The translations under genes and the position numbers were made by a program. Source: Acetivibrio saccincola (GTDB lineage Bacteria; Bacillota; Clostridia; Acetivibrionales; Acetivibrionaceae). From it: a stretch of 64,000 bases of DNA. The notes under the pieces are model-generated. The model searched no databases. It saw only the letters and a program-made list of their open reading frames with translations, and was not told the origin of the DNA. Position 1 is the stretch's first letter. Every line of letters starts with the position of its first letter. Below are positions 63,511 through 64,000 of this stretch, piece by piece. The DNA lies in the NCBI RefSeq assembly GCF_002844395.1, contig NZ_CP025197.1:3100001-3164000 (forward strand). Direction: 5' to 3'.

Positions 63511-64000
63511 ATGAACTATAAATATCCTTATAATATTGTTTTTATACTTGTTCCTATACTTGCTTTGATTTTGTTAATTTTAGCTTACAGGAAAAAAGAA
63601 AAAATACTAAATGCAATGAATATAAAAGTCATTTTAAAATTTAAATTTTTAAAAAGTATACTCATAACCTTAGGGCTTATGCTGGTTGTATACTCCCTAA
63701 CGGGACCTCAGACCTTCCAGGGACTTTTAGAACTGAAAAAAGAAGGTCTTGATATATATGTTTTAATTGATACTTCAAAAAGTATGCTGGTTGAGGATAT
63801 CCAGCCAAACAGAATCAGCAGGGCAAAGAAGATAATAAAAGATATTATTGACAAGCTTGAAGGGGACCGGATAGGCTTTATCCCCTTTTCCTCCGATGCA
63901 TATATACAAATGCCTTTAACAGATGATTATAATCTGGCAAATATGTTTTTGGATGTAATTGATACAAATATGATTGGCGGCGGGGGTACAAATATAGAAG
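63511..64000 (+). CDS. VWA domain protein, partial (BatB-like)
   Basis: The first 163 residues of a second VWA protein, cut by the window end. Two helices lead into a VWA domain with MIDAS DTSKSM and GFIPFSSDAYIQMPLT. GGGAGG lies 13 bases before the ATG at 63511, somewhat far; an upstream alternative was not found. It continues the MoxR operon. Confidence 0.85.
   Translation, partial: MNYKYPYNIVFILVPILALILLILAYRKKEKILNAMNIKVILKFKFLKSILITLGLMLVVYSLTGPQTFQGLLELKKEGLDIYVLIDTSKSMLVEDIQPNRISRAKKIIKDIIDKLEGDRIGFIPFSSDAYIQMPLTDDYNLANMFLDVIDTNMIGGGGTNIE

Overview
The window looks like chromosome from a low-GC, Gram-positive, endospore-forming, anaerobic and cellulolytic clostridium, most like the Acetivibrio/Ruminiclostridium (cellulosome) group. 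The evidence is the AT-rich sequence with strong GGAGG ribosome binding sites, the sporulation and germination genes (GerA family, Spo0E-like, SpoVB), a fermentative AdhE behind a probable Rex-controlled promoter, and two dockerin proteins, one of which carries GH5, two CBM17/28-like, cohesin and dockerin modules. I found no rRNA, tRNA, CRISPR array, insertion sequence or prophage. The genus assignment is inference.

Layout. 0.2-4.9 kb: a small ferritin-like protein, an FAD oxidoreductase and a germination operon (GerA, GerC, a D-like small subunit; no GerB). 4.9-7.4 kb: CopA copper ATPase with a GC-rich dyad in its promoter. 7.6-13.2 kb: a membrane-anchored hypothetical protein, a TM-helix/MscS-type channel, an orphan ABC_sub_bind lipoprotein and a chemoreceptor with a lysine-rich N-terminal tail. 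13.4-17.7 kb: AdhE, then a Crp/Fnr regulator divergent from a ferredoxin-domain protein. 17.8-23.2 kb: a tight operon of a membrane GGDEF-EAL protein and two duplicated solute-binding lipoproteins with no permease. 23.4-29.7 kb: a peptide/nickel-type ABC importer with fused ATPases, plus a methyltransferase. 29.9-36 kb: Nudix regulator, dockerin protein, Spo0E-like, Hsp20, SpoVB and a copper-amine-oxidase-N-type domain protein. 36.3-39.4 kb: a glycosyltransferase-CsaB fusion and TagA. 39.5-44.8 kb: the alr/ndoAI/ndoA toxin-antitoxin neighbourhood with nnr. 44.9-50.7 kb: cell-surface polysaccharide genes on the minus strand. 50.9-54.0 kb: a MocR regulator, a nucleoid-associated protein and a DJ-1 protein. 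54.2-57.9 kb: two convergent genes that both look like products of deletion. 58-64 kb: two membrane proteins, then the MoxR/DUF58/VWA (Bat-type) operon, which runs off the window.

Functional themes. Cell-envelope building (CsaB, TagA, polymerase, glycosyltransferases, UbiA prenyltransferase) sits alongside cellulosome parts; CsaB-type pyruvylation is the usual anchor chemistry for SLH proteins, which hold cellulosomes on the cell. Sensing of external solutes appears twice through orphan binding proteins next to signalling receptors; the GGDEF-EAL operon is the best candidate for an under-described system, because it resembles the NspS-MbaA arrangement of Vibrio but with two lipoproteins of the sugar-binding class.

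Genome-state notes. Two secreted-protein genes (GerC at about 3.07 kb and the dockerin protein at about 31.32 kb) carry single-base frameshifts inside their signal-peptide codons, which could be real or homopolymer sequencing errors. A sigma/anti-sigma chimera and a GH5 enzyme without its N-terminus lie back to back at 54.3-57.9 kb.
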